Positions 8,788-17,628 are shown, counted from the stretch's first letter. The stretch: DNA of 64,000 nt from CAYHHI01 sp964356335 (GCA_964356335.1 CAYHHI010000014.1:1-64000), one strand, 5' to 3'. Notes: generated from the letters alone by a model not told the origin. Numbers and translations: made by a program.

Positions 8788-10195
8788 CTCGGCTTCCAAG
8801 ATCCTGCCCGTCCTTCCTGTAGGCCACCCTGATGATGGTCTTGGTCTCGTCCGTGATCCTGGCCCTCTCCGCGCGTCTCACCCCGGCGACCCAAATGATG
8901 TCATCTCTATCACACACGATCGGAATTCTCGCTCGCTCGCTTATCGGCACCTTCTCGTCAATGAAAATATCGTGAACTTTCTTCGAACCCGAAAGCCCGA
9001 AGGGGACGAACTTATCGCCTTCGCGCCAATTTCTTGCATGCAGGGGAAGCGCGAGTTTGTCAAAATCAAAATAGGCTGCCTCGCCGCTTGTGTAGAGGCC
9101 GGCAGAGGCGGGTTTCTCATGCAGAATGCCGATCTCGAAAGCGCATCTCGCCTGCTCGATGCGCGTCACCCCCGGGATGCTCAGCGGAAGTTCATAGGGC
9201 TCCGAGAGCGCGATGTCGCGACCCACGACAAGGTTGTCATATTCCTTCACGGCCACGATGCCCGAGCCTATATCAACGCGCGACCCCGACCGCGACCTCG
9301 CAGCGATGTTAAGAAGCGCGCTCAGAGTGTCAAAGGACACAACCTGATCGTCGCCTTCAAGGGACCGCAGAACCGAATACAGGGTGAAGAGCTTGACAAT
9401 GTGAGGGACCGCGGCGAATAGCCCCAGATTTACGATAACCCTGCCGTCATCGCGGCGGCAGCAAGTCTTCATCACTTCACCAACCTGCCCTTCAAAGTAC
9501 TCGGCAACAAGCGAGAAAACGCTGGCTGTCCTCACGAGTGAATCGACGATTCTGGGATTGAAATCTTTTTCGACGAGCGGGATGAGTCTCCGCCTCACCC
9601 TGTTCCTGTCGAATGAATCGTCCTCGTTGGTGGTATCCGTTCTGAAGTCAAGGCCCTTTTCCTTAAGGTAGAAAAGAATCTCTTCTCGCTTTGCTTCGAT
9701 CAGGGGCCTTATGATTTTGCCCTCGATGGCAGGTCTTATGCCACACAGCCCGGCGATTCCGCTTCCCCGCAAAAGATTAAGCAGGAGCGTCTCGGCCTGA
9801 TCGTTTGCATTGTGGCCCGTGGCGATCTTACTTGCGCCGGTCTCCTCCAGAACCTCGTCAAGGAAGGCGTATCTCACTTGCCTTGCCACGGCTTCAAGCG
9901 AGAGGCTGCTCGCGGCGGCACGTTGGCTGACATTCTCCCTCCTTGTGGTCACAGGGATGCCGAGATCCTTCGACAGCACTTCCGCGAATCTCATGTCTTC
10001 AAGCGACTCCTCACCGCGTAGGCCGTGCTCCAGGTGTGCCGCGTGCAGGTCTATTCGATAGGTTGCCTTAAGCGAGTTCAAGGTATGAAGAAGTGCAACC
10101 GAATCGGGTCCGCCGGAGAGAGCGACAACCACCAACTCACCTCCCGAAAGCATATTATACTTCTCGATGGTGGTCCGTACCGTTCTCAAGAGCAT
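8750..10195 (-). CDS. tilS: tRNA(Ile)-lysidine synthase
   Basis: A 481-residue PP-loop ATPase that changes C34 of tRNA-Ile(CAU) to lysidine, so that it reads AUA. The PP-loop SGGPDSVALLH starts at residue 27, the normal place, if the ATG at 10195 is used; an in-frame TTG at 10243 has a poorly placed ribosome site. TGHNANDQAETLLLNLLRG and the C-terminal domain typical of longer TilS (YFDFDKLALPLHARNWREGD) are present. The last 15 residues are repetitive (DGQNRQDRQDAD). It lies just downstream of a tRNA gene with a CAU anticodon. Confidence 0.93.
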   Translation of the reverse strand: MLLRTVRTTIEKYNMLSGGELVVVALSGGPDSVALLHTLNSLKATYRIDLHAAHLEHGLRGEESLEDMRFAEVLSKDLGIPVTTRRENVSQRAAASSLSLEAVARQVRYAFLDEVLEETGASKIATGHNANDQAETLLLNLLRGSGIAGLCGIRPAIEGKIIRPLIEAKREEILFYLKEKGLDFRTDTTNEDDSFDRNRVRRRLIPLVEKDFNPRIVDSLVRTASVFSLVAEYFEGQVGEVMKTCCRRDDGRVIVNLGLFAAVPHIVKLFTLYSVLRSLEGDDQVVSFDTLSALLNIAARSRSGSRVDIGSGIVAVKEYDNLVVGRDIALSEPYELPLSIPGVTRIEQARCAFEIGILHEKPASAGLYTSGEAAYFDFDKLALPLHARNWREGDKFVPFGLSGSKKVHDIFIDEKVPISERARIPIVCDRDDIIWVAGVRRAERARITDETKTIIRVAYRKDGQDLGSRDGQNRQDRQDAD

Positions 10196-10260
10196 ATGGT
10201 AAGGTGCTGCCTCTTCAGGCCGGCTAGCTTTGTCAGTGGACAACCTCTTGGATGAATTCC

Positions 10261-10337
10261 TGGTGGCGGTGCAGGGATTCGAACCCCGGACACAGAGATT
10301 ATGATTCTCCTGCTCTGGCCAACTGAGCTACACCGCC
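10261..10337 (-). tRNA. tRNA with CAU anticodon, probably elongator tRNA-Met
   Basis: The reverse strand folds as a complete tRNA of 77 bases. The acceptor stem GGCGGTG/CACCGCC is perfect, the anticodon stem is GGAGA/TCTCT with loop ATCATAA, the T-loop is TTCGAAT, and CCA is encoded. The anticodon CAU allows elongator Met or Ile2 (lysidine). The acceptor stem equals the elongator tRNA-Met type of some Firmicutes as I remember it, and it lacks the C4-G69 and C5-G68 pairs linked to TilS recognition in E. coli, so Met is preferred. The first base of a start tRNA (unpaired C1) is not seen. Confidence 0.93.
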
Positions 10338-10389
10338 AGCAAAAAGCAGGAAACTCGATGCTTCTTGAGCATTCCCTGGCTTCGTCATC

Positions 10390-10418
10390 ATACTACTTGA
10401 GCTATCACGATCTGTCAA
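10390..10418 (-). promoter_or_regulatory. Sigma-70-type promoter of the tRNA-tilS-hpt-ftsH-fol-cdaA operon
   Basis: Reading the reverse strand, TTGACA (10413-10418) is followed after exactly 17 bases by TAGTAT (10390-10395). The start of transcription would be near 10383, about 45 bases before the tRNA. A perfect -35 box and ideal spacing make this one of the clearest promoters in the window. Confidence 0.7.
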
Positions 10419-10575
10419 GTATCTGGTGCTCCGGACCTGGCGCGCCTCCACGCCCCGTACCCGCGGAGGTACTCACAGGAGGTGCCTGGACGCCTGAGAT
10501 ACGCGGAGGCGTAGGTTCCTGCAGATGACCGTCGACGACTGCCGGCTGACTGACCCCCTACAAGTCCTAATGCGC

Positions 10576-10604
10576 TTGACAGTTGGGTAGATCTGTCGTA
10601 AGTT
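10576..10604 (+). promoter_or_regulatory. Promoter of the lipoprotein/beta-barrel operon
   Basis: TTGACA (10576-10581) is followed after 17 bases by TAAGTT (10599-10604), a weak -10 box. It lies 45 bases before the start codon of the downstream gene. The hflX promoter has a very similar pair (TTGACA, 17 bases, TAAGCT). Confidence 0.5.
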
Positions 10605-10648
10605 GGGGATACTCGTAAGCACGAGGGTGAAGCAAAGGAGACTCAGGG

Positions 10649-11893
10649 GTGTTTCGCACAGGGTCAGGGATGACATCGAGGGTTCTCGTTGTCTTGCTCG
10701 GTCTTGGCATGCTGCTGGGCTTCAGCATCGGCTGCAGCCAGAAGGAATCCTTCACGCCTTACCTCAACGGCGGACTCCAAACAGACACCCTCTTCGTCTA
10801 TGGAACGGTTGCCAATCCCTCTGAGACCTCAGCAAGCCTTGGCAAGAGTGCGGGTGGCATGTGGAAGTCGGGACAACTCATAGTCTGCAATTGGCGCGGC
10901 TACCACTCAAGGTGCTTCCTCGGATTCTCCGGGCTTCCGGATACCTCCGTACAGGTGACGGATGCAACCCTCTTCCTCTATGCGACACGCATTGAGGGCG
11001 CGGCCGAGACCGGCTCCTTCGGAGTTTACGCCCTTGCCGACACTCTCGATGAAGATAATGTGACCTGGAATAACATGCCTGATCTTGGAGCGCGCGTCGC
11101 AACCTTTTCTCCGCATCGCCTGGGCGAAGATTCGGTCACCGTAGACGTCAAGGACATAGTTTCCGCATGGGTAAAAGGGAAGATCGTGAACATGGGCTTC
11201 GCCATAAAACTCGAGGATGAACTCACTTCCGAGCAGGCCATCGTCGAGTTCGGATCGCGCGAGGATGCTTCGACCCGCATAACGGACGAGGGAGATACCG
11301 TCCATGTGTGGCCAACCTTGCGAATCGCTTATATCGCTTATGTTGACACGGCCGGCGAGGCCAAGTTCACCGAGGTCACCGCCGCGGAGGACACATTCGC
11401 AGATACCCTTACAGTGCCGCTTTCCGACACGCTTCTCGCCGTCGCGAACGGATTTCCTACAAGAACATTCCTTAAGTTCGATGTGTCGGGCCTGCCGCCC
11501 GCAGCGACTATCACAAGAGCCATGCTGAGGCTCACAGCCGCTATGGGCGCTTCCTCCTTCGAGGAGATGACTCTGGTTTGTCATGCTGTGGTCGATTCTG
11601 TCATCTCCGGTTTTGACATAGGGTATGGAACCAAGGGCTCGGAAGCCACGGTGCTCACGAAGGATGAGCTCGCCAGCGATTCCTCATTCGCCTTGCTGGT
11701 AACGCCCCTTGTCCAGCCACTTGTCTCGGGGCTGGTTGCGCACAACTATGGCTTGGTTATCAAATCGTCTGATGAGACCGTCGATCTCGATTTCATAGTA
11801 TTGGTCCCGGCAAGAGACGGCAACCCCGAGTTCGCGCCGAGGCTCGAGGTTGAATATTTGAAGCCTCCTCTTCCCTGGTACTGGAGGGATTGA
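10649..11893 (+). CDS. Lipoprotein with DNRLRE-type beta-sandwich domains
   Basis: A 414-residue protein with a lipoprotein signal peptide: a hydrophobic stretch then FSIGC, with the acylated Cys at residue 29. The GTG start at 10649 has AAAGGAG eight bases upstream; the ATG at 10670 has no good site. LADTLDEDNVTWNNMPDLG is the hallmark of DNRLRE domains, which occur in bacterial surface proteins, and a second domain of similar form (RTFLKFDVSGLPPAATITRA) follows. It is the first of three exported proteins in one run, only 4 bases before a beta-barrel gene. It is probably anchored to the outer membrane; the ligand is unknown. Confidence 0.8.
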   Translation: MFRTGSGMTSRVLVVLLGLGMLLGFSIGCSQKESFTPYLNGGLQTDTLFVYGTVANPSETSASLGKSAGGMWKSGQLIVCNWRGYHSRCFLGFSGLPDTSVQVTDATLFLYATRIEGAAETGSFGVYALADTLDEDNVTWNNMPDLGARVATFSPHRLGEDSVTVDVKDIVSAWVKGKIVNMGFAIKLEDELTSEQAIVEFGSREDASTRITDEGDTVHVWPTLRIAYIAYVDTAGEAKFTEVTAAEDTFADTLTVPLSDTLLAVANGFPTRTFLKFDVSGLPPAATITRAMLRLTAAMGASSFEEMTLVCHAVVDSVISGFDIGYGTKGSEATVLTKDELASDSSFALLVTPLVQPLVSGLVAHNYGLVIKSSDETVDLDFIVLVPARDGNPEFAPRLEVEYLKPPLPWYWRD

Positions 11894-11897
11894 CAAC

Positions 11898-13121
11898 GTG
11901 ACGAAGTTGGCCGTGAGAGCTTTGGTGCTCACCTTCCTCATCGCTCTTTTCTGTGCCGCCGTTGGCCGCTGTGACTCTATATTCGATTCGAGATGCATCG
12001 GAAGAGATATCGTCCCCGCTGTGGGAGCGACAAGATCGCTTGGCGGCGCCGTGGCGGCAAATCCTGATCCCGCGTCCTCGTCGATCACTAACCCCTGTGC
12101 ATCTGCCCGGGCGAAGCATCTTACGTTCACGGTTGGGATCGCACATACCGGCACCACCTCGAACAACTTCGGGGAGGAAAAGAAGACTATTACTACTCTC
12201 TTTCCATCGCTGGCACTGGTCGTGCCCCTGAAAAGGTTCTCGATCCTTACGGGCTTGTTTCTAGAAAAGGAGGGAAGGATAAGGCTGGCCGAGGCGGACA
12301 CCTTATATCCAACCAACCTCGACGAAGATGACGCCGTTTACGATGCATCCTACAGGCGCGAATCATCATTCAACTCGGTGCCGATCTTCGTCTCCACGTC
12401 TGTCAACCAGAGGCTCATCCTTTCGGCGGGCATCCTATTCTCGTTTTGTGACATGCGGGAAGAGATGATCCTTAATTTTCGTCCCACCCAGTATACAGAT
12501 ACCGATGACATCATGGACACCTTCGCCATGGGACACGGCTTCGCCACGGCTTTTTTGCTTGATCTTGACCGCTTCAGGTTAAGGGTCGGCGGCCTTTTCC
12601 GGACCGCGGCAGATCTGGATGGCAAGCTTGAGCGGCGGAACAGACCCAAGGACCTCTGGTCAACACAGGACATAACGATTTCATCCCACGAAGCTTTCAG
12701 GCTCGGGCTCCGTGCGGAACCGATACCGTCATTGGCGGTCGAGGTTGACTTTGACCGAAATCCGTGGTCCAGGCTTAAGCTGAACGATCATGTCATTTCT
12801 GACAGGCTTGTGGAAAGATGGTCCGCCGGCATCCAGTATCGAGGTGACTACATCTGGAAGGCTTCGAAATATCCCCTGAATCTGGGTTACTACAGCCAGC
12901 CCCTGGACTGGGGGGGCACACGTGCCGGCAGAATCACTGAAGAGGTTTTCTCCTTCGGAACATCCATCCCTACAGGGACGGACAGGGCGGCCATCACGCT
13001 CACGTTCGAGATCGGCACGAGAAGAGCCGAAACCAGTGGCGACTTCAAGGAGAAGACTTACGGGCTTTCCTTATCCATATCTTCGATTGAGCCCTGGCAA
13101 AGGGAGATCAAACGACAATAA
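11898..13121 (+). CDS. Outer-membrane beta-barrel protein, FadL/OmpP1-like
   Basis: A 407-residue protein with a signal peptide ending near VGRCDS. GATRSLGGAVAANPDPASSS followed by an early N-P-A/C region is typical of the FadL/PorV-type barrels of FCB bacteria, where it lies close to the plug. The rest alternates short polar turns and amphipathic strands, and the C-terminus is strand-like. The GTG start is ten bases behind GGAGG. It directly follows the DNRLRE lipoprotein gene, which suggests the two products work together at the outer membrane. The transported substrate cannot be told. Confidence 0.65.
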   Translation: MTKLAVRALVLTFLIALFCAAVGRCDSIFDSRCIGRDIVPAVGATRSLGGAVAANPDPASSSITNPCASARAKHLTFTVGIAHTGTTSNNFGEEKKTITTLFPSLALVVPLKRFSILTGLFLEKEGRIRLAEADTLYPTNLDEDDAVYDASYRRESSFNSVPIFVSTSVNQRLILSAGILFSFCDMREEMILNFRPTQYTDTDDIMDTFAMGHGFATAFLLDLDRFRLRVGGLFRTAADLDGKLERRNRPKDLWSTQDITISSHEAFRLGLRAEPIPSLAVEVDFDRNPWSRLKLNDHVISDRLVERWSAGIQYRGDYIWKASKYPLNLGYYSQPLDWGGTRAGRITEEVFSFGTSIPTGTDRAAITLTFEIGTRRAETSGDFKEKTYGLSLSISSIEPWQREIKRQ

Positions 13122-13187
13122 GGGCGATGAGATTGGGGCACCTGGATAAGGCGGATGGCATCCGAAACACGTGAAGGAGACTCAATC

Positions 13188-13712
13188 ATGAAGACATTCT
13201 CGACGGCAACTTGCATTTTCGCAATCACCACGTTCGCAGTGCTTTTGCCGCAGTTCTCCTACGCGGCGCCGGCCGAGCCTTTCAAGTGGTATGGACTCGG
13301 GGGGGAACTCACCGGAGAATCCAATGAGCCACGGAGATGGCTGGGTAGGTTAGGAATCAGTGAAGACCTCGGGCTCGAGGGCATATTTGCGATGCAGCAT
13401 CGTTCCCACGAGTGCGGGGCTGCCTCAGAGGGCAACTGTGATCTGTCAAGGCTTGACTTCGGAGCTGGTGTGATTTACGACGTGGCACCCTCAGCCGCTA
13501 TCACACCGTACTTCGCCGGCAGGCTTATCGTTACCTGGACAGGTGAGGACGGCCATCATGACGACACCTCGGCAACGGCGGAGACTGCTTGCGGTGCCGA
13601 GTACGTGATAATGAAGCGGCTTGGCATCAGCGGGGAACTCAACTTCAGATTCCATACTGATCCGACCGAGATAGTCACTTCGACCCGAGTGAGAGCGTAC
13701 TTCTATTTCTAA
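13188..13712 (+). CDS. Small outer-membrane beta-barrel protein
   Basis: A 174-residue protein with a clear signal peptide (MKTFSTATCIFAITTFAVLL, cleavage after SYA). The ATG at 13188 has AAGGAG eight bases upstream; longer starts do not give a signal peptide at the N-terminus. The mature part is built from short amphipathic strands (YGLGGELTGES, GAGVIYDVAPSAAITPYFAG) and ends in the aromatic strand VRAYFYF, as expected for a small 8-strand barrel recognised by BamA. It is the last gene of the three-gene exported run. No function can be given. Confidence 0.65.
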   Translation: MKTFSTATCIFAITTFAVLLPQFSYAAPAEPFKWYGLGGELTGESNEPRRWLGRLGISEDLGLEGIFAMQHRSHECGAASEGNCDLSRLDFGAGVIYDVAPSAAITPYFAGRLIVTWTGEDGHHDDTSATAETACGAEYVIMKRLGISGELNFRFHTDPTEIVTSTRVRAYFYF

Positions 13713-13893
13713 GACCGGCTGCCTGGACAGCATTGAATCCCTCCATGCCAGCCGCCATCATTCGGCAGTCCCCGATTAGGCGCTGACTTTCATCTGTAAC
13801 GTATGGCCAATGTCCTCAAGCCAGCTCCCAGCCTTGCCGATAAAGCCTAAAGAAGTACGACATTTTGTGGCCCTTATCCTGAACCGGTCAAGC

Positions 13894-15789
13894 ATGGCAA
13901 AAGACGCAGAGAATAAACCGCGAATGAAGAAGCTGTCTTTGTGGCTCGCCCTTCTTGCACGAACCAGCCTTGGCATACAGGGTAAGTTTCTCCTTCTCGT
14001 CACCGCTGTCATCGTCGCCGCGGTCTTCGGCTTCTCCTGGTTCTTCATTCACCACGAGCGGACCGTGGTGACAGAGGCACTCCTCAAGCGCGCGAAGAGC
14101 TTGGCCACCAATCTCGCATATAACAGCCAGTACGGCGTGCTCGCAAGGGACTCTCGCGGCTTGAGCAAATTGGCTTCCGGTATTGCGATGGAGGAGGACA
14201 TGGTCTATGCAATGGTGATCGACAAGGACGACACCATTATCGGGCATAGTCTCTCGGGCAGCCTCGGCAAGAAGACCAGAATCCCTCCTAACATGTCGGG
14301 CATCGTCGATGATACCAAATGCGCCCGCTGCCACAGGCAACCCAAGAACGATCTGATCCACATCATCATGCCGGTTGAAACCGTAAAGCACAAGATCTCA
14401 AGAGAGGACCTTCTCCTCCCGGACGAAGAGCTTTCAGATGCTCGCGATACCGGTGGGCTAAAGGGAAGTGTGAAGGTGGAGAAGATTGGCAAGGCCATTG
14501 TCGGCGTCTCCCTCCTCAGCGTGGACCGAATGATGGCAAGGGCCAAAGCGGTAGTAGCCATGCTTGCCATCGCGATCGGATGCGGCGCTGTCTTCGCGGT
14601 CTATGCAATGACCAGAGCGTTCGTCATCCCGATTCAGAGGCTTGTCCAGGCAACTGAGAAGATCGCATCAGGTGACCTGAGCCACACGGTGGAGGTCCAC
14701 GGCAACGACGAACTCGCTGAACTCGCGAGGTCATTCAACAGCATGGTGATCGATCTTCGGAGATACCACGAAGAGGTTGAAAACTACAGCCGCACGCTTG
14801 AAGAGAAAGTCCAGGAGCGAACCGCTGACCTCGAGGAAGCAAACAAGACCTTGAGAGATACCCAGGCCCAGCTGATACAGGCAAGCAAGATGGCAGCCAT
14901 GGGGCAGTTCGGTGCGGGCGTAGCCCATGAGCTCAACCAGCCACTTGCAGGCATAAGCGGCTACACTGATCTCCTACTTCTCAAACTCGATAAGGACACG
15001 GCGGAGCACCGTTATGCCAAGAAGATTGAGGATCAGTGTGCCAGGATGACCAAGATCGTGAGCAATCTCCGAACATTCGCGCGGCAATCCAAGTTCGAAT
15101 ACTCGGAGACCGACATAAATCAGCCCATAGACGACGCCCTGATGCTTCTGGGCGAGCAACTCCGGTCGCACAACATAAAGCTCAAGCGACAACTCGTCCC
15201 GGAGCTTCCCGGCGTGCTTGCCGATGCAAATCAGCTGGAGCAGGTGTTCCTCAATCTCATTTCCAATGCCAAGGATGCCATGGAAGCCAAGGGCGGCGGG
15301 ACACTCACCATCATCTCGCGCGGGGACGAGACCACCAATTTCGTCCAGGTTCTCGTGGCCGATACAGGGACCGGAATGGATAGCGCCACGATGAGCGATA
15401 TTTTCAACCCCTTCTTCACAACCAAGGATATTGGCAAGGGAACCGGGCTTGGCCTCTCCATAAGCCTCGGAATAGTCGAAGACCACGGCGGCAGAATAGA
15501 AGTGCACAGCGCCAAGGGAGCGGGAACGGTCTTCAGAATCTCCTTGCCTACGCGCAACGAGGCGCCGTGCTGGGAGCTTGTTGATTGTGTCAAGGTCTGC
15601 GGCTTCAAGATGGAAGAGTGTCCTACCTTCAGGAACAAAAAGGGACACTCGTGCTGGGAGGAAATCGCAAAGAGGCTCAGAAGAAAGGGCGATCCACTGC
15701 CGCCCAATTGCCGAAACTGCACTGTCTATAAGAGGAAATTGATCCCTCCCCTTCACGAGTGCTGGAAGTTCGACGAGGTCACAGTCTGA
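13894..15789 (+). CDS. Sensor histidine kinase with periplasmic CxxCH haem motif and two-CW tail
   Basis: About 631 residues. TM1 is at about 31-52 and TM2 at about 217-238; the loop between carries KCARCH (Cys 143, Cys 146, His 147), the motif for covalent c-type haem. A HAMP domain (240-292), a coiled coil, and a kinase core follow, with H-box AHELNQPL (His 345), N-box NLISNAKDAM, and G-boxes DTGTGMD and GKGTGLGLS. The C-terminal 65 residues are Cys-rich (CWELVDC, CGFKMEECP, CWEEI, CRNCTVYKR), resembling the two-CW domain. It likely senses redox, oxygen or NO. The next gene, a receiver, overlaps by one base. The exact start among 13810, 13894 and 13924 is unsure. Confidence 0.88.
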   Translation: MAKDAENKPRMKKLSLWLALLARTSLGIQGKFLLLVTAVIVAAVFGFSWFFIHHERTVVTEALLKRAKSLATNLAYNSQYGVLARDSRGLSKLASGIAMEEDMVYAMVIDKDDTIIGHSLSGSLGKKTRIPPNMSGIVDDTKCARCHRQPKNDLIHIIMPVETVKHKISREDLLLPDEELSDARDTGGLKGSVKVEKIGKAIVGVSLLSVDRMMARAKAVVAMLAIAIGCGAVFAVYAMTRAFVIPIQRLVQATEKIASGDLSHTVEVHGNDELAELARSFNSMVIDLRRYHEEVENYSRTLEEKVQERTADLEEANKTLRDTQAQLIQASKMAAMGQFGAGVAHELNQPLAGISGYTDLLLLKLDKDTAEHRYAKKIEDQCARMTKIVSNLRTFARQSKFEYSETDINQPIDDALMLLGEQLRSHNIKLKRQLVPELPGVLADANQLEQVFLNLISNAKDAMEAKGGGTLTIISRGDETTNFVQVLVADTGTGMDSATMSDIFNPFFTTKDIGKGTGLGLSISLGIVEDHGGRIEVHSAKGAGTVFRISLPTRNEAPCWELVDCVKVCGFKMEECPTFRNKKGHSCWEEIAKRLRRKGDPLPPNCRNCTVYKRKLIPPLHECWKFDEVTV

Positions 15790-16208
15790 TGAGTGGAGAT
15801 GTTCTTGTAGTTGATGATGAGAGCATAGTCCGAGAGTTCTTCAAGGATGTCGCACGGTCCCTCGGCGGACATGTCGAGACCGCTGAAGACGGCGACGTGG
15901 CAGTGGAGAAATACCGAAGCAGACACTATGACATAGTCTTTATGGACATGCGCATGCCCCACATGAACGGCCTGGAGGCCTGCAAATCCATTCTGAACAT
16001 GGATCCCTCGGCGAAGATCGTCATGATGAGCGGCTTCTCAGAGGACAGGATGATGGACGAGGCGATAAGCTGCGGGGCTCTTTGCAAGATCTCGAAGCCA
16101 TTTGAATTGAGGTCGATCCTCAAACTCATAGCATCGGCTATCCCGAGTTCGCTTGGCAGCGGCGGCGGTCCCAAAGACGGCCCGCTTTGCCTGTTTCTCA
16201 CCCTGTAG
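15789..16208 (+). CDS. Single-domain response regulator
   Basis: A 139-residue protein made of a receiver domain only. VLVVDDE is the acidic pocket, the phospho-acceptor Asp is in IVFMDMRMP, VMMSGFS carries the Thr/Ser position and ISKPF the conserved Lys. The ATG at 15789 shares its A with the kinase stop codon. There is no output domain; after the receiver only about 20 Gly/Ser-rich residues follow. It may act by protein contact or pass phosphate to another protein. The pairing with the haem-motif kinase is strongly supported by the overlap. Confidence 0.92.
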   Translation: MSGDVLVVDDESIVREFFKDVARSLGGHVETAEDGDVAVEKYRSRHYDIVFMDMRMPHMNGLEACKSILNMDPSAKIVMMSGFSEDRMMDEAISCGALCKISKPFELRSILKLIASAIPSSLGSGGGPKDGPLCLFLTL

Positions 16209-16387
16209 TCCACCGCCTCAACCCGACGCAGGATCGGCGGATCGTAAGTGCTGCCGCGCTATCACTCGCCACCTGAATCAACGTCATTCTTCCTGCTGGT
16301 AATCCACGCCAGAATGGCCGAAGTCACGCTTACCTTTGGAGTTCAATCATGAGGAGGCAGGCCAGCGGTCGCGAGCCTGTGCTTTCT

Positions 16388-16822
16388 TCAGTAAGGAAAT
16401 GGCTGAGGTTTGGATTTCCCCTTCATCTTCTTCATTTCGTCTTCGAGCTTTGAGATCTTCTCCTTCTTTCTCTTTTCAATCTCGTCCAGACTCAGCATCT
16501 TCTCGGTCTCTTCGACTTCTCTTTTCTTTCGCTTGATGAAACTATCGAGTTCGGCCTTTATGGAGGGGGCCTCAGATCCCTTGGGGAGACTCTCAAGCAG
16601 TGTGTGATCACCGATTTCCACTCTTATCTCAAACGGGTTCTCCATTACGTGAAGAATGCCGAGATCGCCGAGAGAAACGACAAGGCTCCGCACGAATTCC
16701 TTTGGCAGCCCAACGAGTTCCGCGATGGCTTCGGGGGTCGGCGGCTTGGGATCCCGATGGCAGAGTACTCTCACGGCTGCGACCACGAGATGCCCATCTT
16801 CGTACAATGGTTTCGATGCCAT
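16388..16822 (-). CDS. Winged-helix protein with C-terminal coiled coil, unknown function
   Basis: A 144-residue protein. The N-terminal half reads as a winged helix (PPTPEAIAELVGLPKEFVRS then LVVSLGDLGILHVMENPFEI), the second half as a long charged helix (DSFIKRKKREVEETEKMLSL and onward) that should form a coiled coil. The ATG at 16822 follows GAGGAGGGACGG directly; an upstream start has no such site. It could be a DNA-binding adaptor, but no basic recognition helix is obvious. It converges with the receiver gene and diverges from the membrane-protein gene on the right. Confidence 0.6.
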   Translation of the reverse strand: MASKPLYEDGHLVVAAVRVLCHRDPKPPTPEAIAELVGLPKEFVRSLVVSLGDLGILHVMENPFEIRVEIGDHTLLESLPKGSEAPSIKAELDSFIKRKKREVEETEKMLSLDEIEKRKKEKISKLEDEMKKMKGKSKPQPFPY

Positions 16823-16950
16823 CCGTCCCTCCTCGGCGACGCCGTGATATCCGAATATCACATCGCGCCCCTCCGGTCAAGCAGAAGCAGACCAAACCAG
16901 ATCAAACAAAACCCTAATATGATTTGAAAGTGCAGCCCTTCGCCCTTAGG

Positions 16951-17493
16951 ATGTGGGCACGGGAGGAAACCTTGCGCAGAACTCCACTGACAATCCTTGG
17001 CGCTCTTGCCTCGTTTGGGCTTTACCTGCTGATAAAGGAACTTGGACATCTTGTCGCCCTTTCTCTCCTTCGCCTTCCGATCTCTGCAGTTCTGAAATAC
17101 GGGTGCTTACCGGCATTCGAGGTGGGCGGCGAGACCCTCGCCCTCAGTGTAAAATCCGCGGCTTGGGTAGTAGCCTCAGGCCCCATGGCAGTATTGGCCG
17201 CCGGCTACATACTCCTGGCTGCGATTGCGGGGGGCAGGTTAAAGACCATGCCGTTTCTTCGCTTGCTCGGAGGCCTGACTTGCTACCTCGCCCTCGTCCT
17301 CGACCCCATTTACTACACTGTCATCCCGCTCTTCAACATGGGCGGAGAGCCTGAAATGCTTGCTTATCTCCTTGGCGTATCACTTGCCAGGATTGAGATA
17401 GGTGCGCTCGCTCTGCTGGTGGTGAACGCCATCCTCACGCGCAGGATAGTGGTGCCCTTCTTGAGGGAAGCGGATAGAGCGAAGTCAGAGTAA
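16951..17493 (+). CDS. Integral membrane protein resembling M50 site-2 proteases, with a degenerate active site
   Basis: About 180 residues with at least four or five hydrophobic segments. LLIKELGHLVAL in the first helix lines up with the HExGH zinc motif of M50 intramembrane proteases, but the first His is Lys (KELGH). Later, VIPLFNMGGE sits where NxxPxPxLDGG is expected and lacks the Asp ligand. So it may be an inactive relative, as known for rhomboid-like pseudoproteases. The start is uncertain: the ATG at 16951 is used; a TTG at 16924 is possible. The downstream gap to 17628 shows no gene. Confidence 0.5.
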   Translation: MWAREETLRRTPLTILGALASFGLYLLIKELGHLVALSLLRLPISAVLKYGCLPAFEVGGETLALSVKSAAWVVASGPMAVLAAGYILLAAIAGGRLKTMPFLRLLGGLTCYLALVLDPIYYTVIPLFNMGGEPEMLAYLLGVSLARIEIGALALLVVNAILTRRIVVPFLREADRAKSE

Positions 17494-17628
17494 CGTCCTA
17501 TCTCAGGTTGAGGGCATTGCTCAGGGGATGCTTCAGGGGCTCGTCCGGAAGCCGCCTCCGGAATTGCTCTGGATGCTGTTCCGGGCGCCGCTCTCTGAGG
17601 CTCGTCAGTGCGCCGCTTGCAGGGCCAT

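Larger units (their letters stand above)
10338..10648. other. Divergent intergenic region between the tRNA-tilS operon and a lipoprotein operon
   Basis: No gene is supported here. It holds a consensus promoter for each direction (listed separately) and, in between, an imperfect inverted repeat ACGCCT/AGGCGT near 10489-10511 with no T-run. Confidence 0.6.

Noticed and set aside
14974..15756. Open frame of 260 codons on the - strand
   Set aside because: Antisense to the kinase core of the histidine kinase; composition is that of a shadow frame.
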